Of a DNA stretch of 10,183 bases, positions 7,438-10,183 are shown in pieces. The notes beneath the pieces were generated by a model. That model was given only the letters and a program-made list of their open reading frames with translations, searched no databases and was not told where the DNA came from. Position 1 is the stretch's first letter; every line of letters begins with the position of its first letter. Source of the stretch: Actinomycetota bacterium (lineage in GTDB: Bacteria; Actinomycetota; Actinomycetes; Nanopelagicales; Nanopelagicaceae); the NCBI GenBank assembly GCA_005777515.1, contig SXMA01000130.1, forward strand, positions 1-10,183. The letters run 5' to 3'. A program made the translations under genes and the position numbers.

Positions 7438-8532
7438 ATGCGTACCGGTTATGTTTATCACGAGATATTTGGATGGCATGACACAGGCACATTTGTCGGA
7501 GATATGCCTTCAGATCCTGGCGCGGGTCTGCAGCCATATATGAATTATGAAAACCCTGAGACTAAGAAGAGAATCCATGAATTGATTGTGGTTTCGGGGT
7601 TAATCGAAGATTTGATTCGAATCCCAGTGCGAGCTGCAAGCGAAACAGAATTATCAACAGTTCACACCAAAGAACATATTGCACGAATAAAGAAGGAATC
7701 TGCTTCAAGGCTTGGTGGCGATGGTGGTGATTCAACAACGCCATTTGCTAAAGGTGGATATGAAATTGCTGCTATGGCCGCAGGTGGGGCGATTGAATTA
7801 TTTGAAGCAGTTCTAAACGGTGATATCGATAATGGATATGCCCTCATCAGACCGCCAGGTCATCATGCAGTCTCTGGGACTGGAATGGGATATTGCATCT
7901 TTTCAAACCTTGCAGTGGCAATTGCAGTAGCAAAGAAAACGCATAATAAGGATCTTCGGGTAGCTGTAGTTGACTGGGATGTTCATCATGGAAATGGCAC
8001 TGAATCAATATTTTTGAATGACCCCAACGTGTTAACGATCTCGCTTCATCAAGACAAGCTATATCCCCATGACACAGGAAGTGTTGATGTTGTAGGGGTT
8101 GGAACTAATATCAACATTCCGCTCCCGCCAGGAACCGGTCACGGCGGTTATTACTACGCATTTGATGAAGTTGTAATCCCTGCAATTAAGCAATTTAAGC
8201 CAGATATCATCGCAGTTGCCTCAGGTTTTGACTCATCGGTTTATGACCCGCTAGGAAGAATGTTAGTTACTGCTGAGGGTTATCGAGTTATGACTAGAAA
8301 GCTTATGGATGTAGCTAATCAAGTTTGTGCTGGAAAATTAATGATGACTCATGAAGGTGGTTATAGCGCCTCATACGCTCCCTTTTGTGGGCTCTTTGTG
8401 TTAGAAGAGCTAAGTGGAGTTAAGAAATTAGCTGATCCATTTGCCCATGGAAATGATTATCCAGGTCATGAATTAAAAGAGCATGAGAAGAGAATTGTTG
8501 ATCAAGCAAAGAAGTTGGTAAGTAATCTATGA
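7438..8532 (+). CDS. Class II histone deacetylase family zinc amidohydrolase
   Basis: Cytosolic zinc-dependent deacetylase of the arginase/deacetylase fold; bacterial members act on acetylated polyamines, other small acetyl-amides or acetyl-lysine. The 364 residues hold the catalytic His pair in RPPGHHA (H142, H143), zinc ligands D181 and H183 in VDWDVHHGNGT and D265 in ASGFDSSVYDPLGRM, and the transition-state tyrosine Y309 in HEGGYS. The N-terminal HDTG (14-17) and ENPETKKRI (38-46) segments match the class II, roughly 370-residue actinobacterial/proteobacterial subgroup rather than the shorter AcuC type. All catalytic residues are present, so activity is expected, but the substrate cannot be told from sequence. 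ATG 7438 directly follows a TAnnnT hexamer and has no ribosome site. It overlaps the RNA methyltransferase start by 4 bases (ATGA), indicating one transcript. Confidence 0.93.
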   Translation: MRTGYVYHEIFGWHDTGTFVGDMPSDPGAGLQPYMNYENPETKKRIHELIVVSGLIEDLIRIPVRAASETELSTVHTKEHIARIKKESASRLGGDGGDSTTPFAKGGYEIAAMAAGGAIELFEAVLNGDIDNGYALIRPPGHHAVSGTGMGYCIFSNLAVAIAVAKKTHNKDLRVAVVDWDVHHGNGTESIFLNDPNVLTISLHQDKLYPHDTGSVDVVGVGTNINIPLPPGTGHGGYYYAFDEVVIPAIKQFKPDIIAVASGFDSSVYDPLGRMLVTAEGYRVMTRKLMDVANQVCAGKLMMTHEGGYSASYAPFCGLFVLEELSGVKKLADPFAHGNDYPGHELKEHEKRIVDQAKKLVSNL

Positions 8533-9170
8533 CTTTGCCGCCAGGTGAGATTGGTCCCGGTGAGTTTTATCCCGTAGTGGGAGTTGGTCCTCATCCAAAA
8601 CCATGGCCAAGTGATGAGCACTTTGATCCTGAATTACTTGAAAATGGTGATCGCCGTAATGTCCTTGATAAGTATCGCTACTGGAAAGTTGAAGCAATTG
8701 TAAGTGAGCTAAATACCAAACGACATCGCCTTCGAATAGCAATTGAGAATTGGCAACATGATTTAAATATTGGCTCAGTTGTAAGGACTGCGAATGCTTT
8801 TAATGTCTCTAGCGTTCATATTGTAGGAAAACGCGACTGGAATCGACGTGGAGCGATGGTCACCGATAAGTACTTAACAGTGATTCACCACTCAACTATC
8901 GCTGAATTCAAAGCTTGGGCTGACGATAACAAAGTTGAGATTATTGGGATTGATAACCTGGAGATATCAAAGCCTTTAGAGAGCGCTAAATTACCTAAAG
9001 AATGTGTGCTCTTTCTTGGTCAAGAGGGGGCTGGTATGTCAGATGAGGCGGTAGCAGTATGCAGTCAAGTTCTCTCAATCAAGCAATATGGCTCCACTAG
9101 ATCTATGAATGCCTCCGCTGCTGGCGCGATTGCTATGTATGCCTGGGCGATGCAACACCTAAATAAGTAA
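8529..9170 (+). CDS. TrmH/SpoU-family RNA methyltransferase
   Basis: Predicted SAM-dependent 2'-O-ribose methyltransferase of the SPOUT class, acting on tRNA or rRNA. The three family motifs are in order in the 213 residues: motif 1 N80-IGSVVRTAN (80-89, catalytic R86), motif 2 LGQEGAGMSDE (163-173) and motif 3 SMNASAAGAIAMY (from 192, N194), which form the trefoil knot that binds SAM. An N-terminal stretch of about 65 residues, Pro/Gly-rich then RRNVLDKYRYWKVEAI (42-57), precedes the catalytic domain; it looks like the arrangement in actinobacterial homologues. The ATG lies inside the end of the deacetylase gene (ATGA), and no strong ribosome site is seen, so translation is probably coupled. 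The target nucleotide is not predictable. Its last 12 bases overlap the convergent phosphatase gene. Confidence 0.92.
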   Translation: MTLPPGEIGPGEFYPVVGVGPHPKPWPSDEHFDPELLENGDRRNVLDKYRYWKVEAIVSELNTKRHRLRIAIENWQHDLNIGSVVRTANAFNVSSVHIVGKRDWNRRGAMVTDKYLTVIHHSTIAEFKAWADDNKVEIIGIDNLEISKPLESAKLPKECVLFLGQEGAGMSDEAVAVCSQVLSIKQYGSTRSMNASAAGAIAMYAWAMQHLNK

Positions 9171-9662
9171 TTGCTTTATAAGTCCATCTGTTGCTTTTTC
9201 TACCATCTCTAAAACGTTTTCAAATGCTGAATCAGGCAGTGAGTATGGATCTGGAACTTCTAATGAATCAGGTCCACTTGGATCAAATTGTCTTAAGTAA
9301 TAGATCTTGCGTTCTTCTTCATCGCTTGTGACATATTTACTCACCTCTGCGTGATTATCTTTATCCATAACTAAAACTAGATCAGCTGCTACAAGACGTG
9401 AGTAATTAAATTGCGATGCAATATGTTCAAAGGAATATCCAGCCTTCTCCCAAGTTCTCTTCGAGGGGGGATTTGGTCCTTGGCCAACATGCCAATTTGA
9501 AGTCCCTGCAGAATCAACAAATATCTTTGGACGCTCAAGCTTTGAAACTTTATTAGCAAGAACCGCCGCTGCCATTGGAGAGCGGCAGATGTTGCCGTAG
9601 CAGACCATGGTGATAATTAAATTATCGCGCCCTTTAAGATGAGAGAGATTTACTGCGCTCAC
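9159..9662 (-). CDS. Low-molecular-weight protein-tyrosine phosphatase
   Basis: Small cytosolic cysteine phosphatase that dephosphorylates phosphotyrosine on proteins, in bacteria often BY-kinases or envelope-polysaccharide enzymes, or in some actinobacteria host proteins or other signalling targets. The P-loop C21-YGNIC-R27-S28 sits near the N-terminus and the general-acid Asp in VPDPY (D138) near the C-terminus, with DSAGTSNWHVGQGPNP (50-65) between, all typical of the family; 167 residues is normal. The start is GTG at 9662, sharing one base with the stop of the upstream TPR gene (TAGTG). It gives about 18 residues before the P-loop, longer than the usual 5-8, and ATG at M19 would be too short. 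No partner tyrosine kinase is visible in the window. Confidence 0.93.
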   Translation of the reverse strand: MSAVNLSHLKGRDNLIITMVCYGNICRSPMAAAVLANKVSKLERPKIFVDSAGTSNWHVGQGPNPPSKRTWEKAGYSFEHIASQFNYSRLVAADLVLVMDKDNHAEVSKYVTSDEEERKIYYLRQFDPSGPDSLEVPDPYSLPDSAFENVLEMVEKATDGLIKQLLI

Positions 9663-10183
9663 TAATCTTCAATTACTTCTGAGACTGATTTAATTCTCCG
9701 TTCAATCTCAATCGCCTCATCGGAGCGACCTAGAGTGTGAAGAATCGCTGCAATTCGCCGCTCGATGGAGACTATAAATTCGAAGTCTTTGAGATCAGCC
9801 TCGGCTGCGGTATCAAGTACTCGCTCCAAAGTAGTCAGACCTTCATAAACCTCGCCAGATAAGACTTGAGCTTTGCCCAGTTCAAATGAGGCATAAGTTA
9901 GGCGGCGTTGATCATGTGCGGTCGTAAAGACATCGACTGCCTTTTGGGCTGCAGTCAAAGCAGAATCGGCATCACCAAGTTCGGTGTAGCAATGGGCTAT
10001 TTTCTGGTCACACCTTGCTACATGAATTACCTCTTTAGCATCTTTGAAATATTTCCTTGCCTCAAAGAAAGCTTCTAGTGCTTTTTCATAAATCTTTAGC
10101 TCTCGATAGGCGCAGCCAATTAGATGAAAATCCGTTGCTGCTCCTAGCTCATTTCCATCAATTAAATGTTCGCGGGCGCACTC
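9662..10183 (-). CDS. TPR-repeat protein (N-terminus beyond window edge)
   Basis: The frame stays open from the right edge to the TAG at 9662-9664, giving 173 visible residues; a TTG at 9958 in this frame is internal, not the start. The visible part is all helical with repeated TPR-like pairs: ...LIGCAYRELKIYEKALEAF..., ...IAHCYTELGDADSALTAAQKA..., ...ASFELGKAQVLSGEVYEGL... and ...IAAILHTLGRSDEAIEIE..., with the small/large residue spacing of tetratricopeptide repeats. TPR arrays bind peptides or proteins. The missing N-terminus may carry another domain (for example DNA-binding or more repeats), so the role is open. It is cotranscribed with the phosphatase: stop and start share one base. Confidence 0.8.
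   Translation of the reverse strand, partial: ECAREHLIDGNELGAATDFHLIGCAYRELKIYEKALEAFFEARKYFKDAKEVIHVARCDQKIAHCYTELGDADSALTAAQKAVDVFTTAHDQRRLTYASFELGKAQVLSGEVYEGLTTLERVLDTAAEADLKDFEFIVSIERRIAAILHTLGRSDEAIEIERRIKSVSEVIED

Noticed and set aside
9160..9180. Repeated ATAAGT and an AT-rich stretch at the methyltransferase/phosphatase ends, checked as a bidirectional terminator
   Set aside because: The copies are direct, not inverted; no stable stem forms.
1..10183. Search for tRNA genes, CRISPR repeats, insertion sequences and phage or defence genes
   Set aside because: No cloverleaf, regular repeat array, transposase or inverted terminal repeat was found; every long stretch is explained by housekeeping genes.

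Overview
The window is a gene-dense piece of bacterial chromosome, about 44% GC by eye, with no gap between genes longer than 91 bases. It suggests a streamlined, low-GC actinobacterium. The minus-strand order tilS-hpt-ftsH with a dacB-type carboxypeptidase nearby is the arrangement I know from Actinobacteria. The window also carries a RipA-like NlpC/P60 hydrolase with a Cys-His-Glu triad, several non-ATG starts, and several genes with a TAnnnT hexamer 6-7 bases before the start codon, the pattern of leaderless transcripts. Low GC and tight packing fit the freshwater acI group (Nanopelagicales, e.g. Planktophila), but that placement is inference.

Layout. Positions 1-4242 (minus) hold one probable operon, transcribed NlpC/P60 -> tilS -> hpt -> ftsH, with junctions of 17 bases overlap, 24 bases gap and 2 bases gap; ftsH runs off the left edge. 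After a 91-base gap comes ctaB (heme O synthase, minus), divergent across 29 bases from a secreted beta-propeller protein (plus). The propeller's end overlaps by 23 bases the end of a convergent dacB-like penicillin-binding protein (minus). Across a second short divergent gap is a plus-strand pair: a class II histone-deacetylase-family amidohydrolase and a TrmH/SpoU-family RNA methyltransferase sharing a 4-base ATGA overlap. The methyltransferase overlaps by 12 bases the end of a low-molecular-weight tyrosine phosphatase (minus). That gene follows, with a one-base stop/start overlap, a TPR-repeat protein that is cut by the right edge.

The left operon combines envelope remodelling (NlpC/P60), decoding fidelity (TilS makes lysidine in tRNA-Ile), purine salvage (Hpt) and membrane proteolysis (FtsH). 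DacB is a second peptidoglycan enzyme, and CtaB supplies heme for the terminal oxidase. These are mostly core housekeeping functions. I found no mobile element, CRISPR array, RNA gene or defence-like cluster, and I do not see a convincing new system. The more interesting points are the compact promoters, the overlapping gene ends, the NlpC/P60 gene inside the dacB-tilS-hpt-ftsH neighbourhood, the uncharacterised secreted propeller, and the coupled deacetylase/methyltransferase pair.
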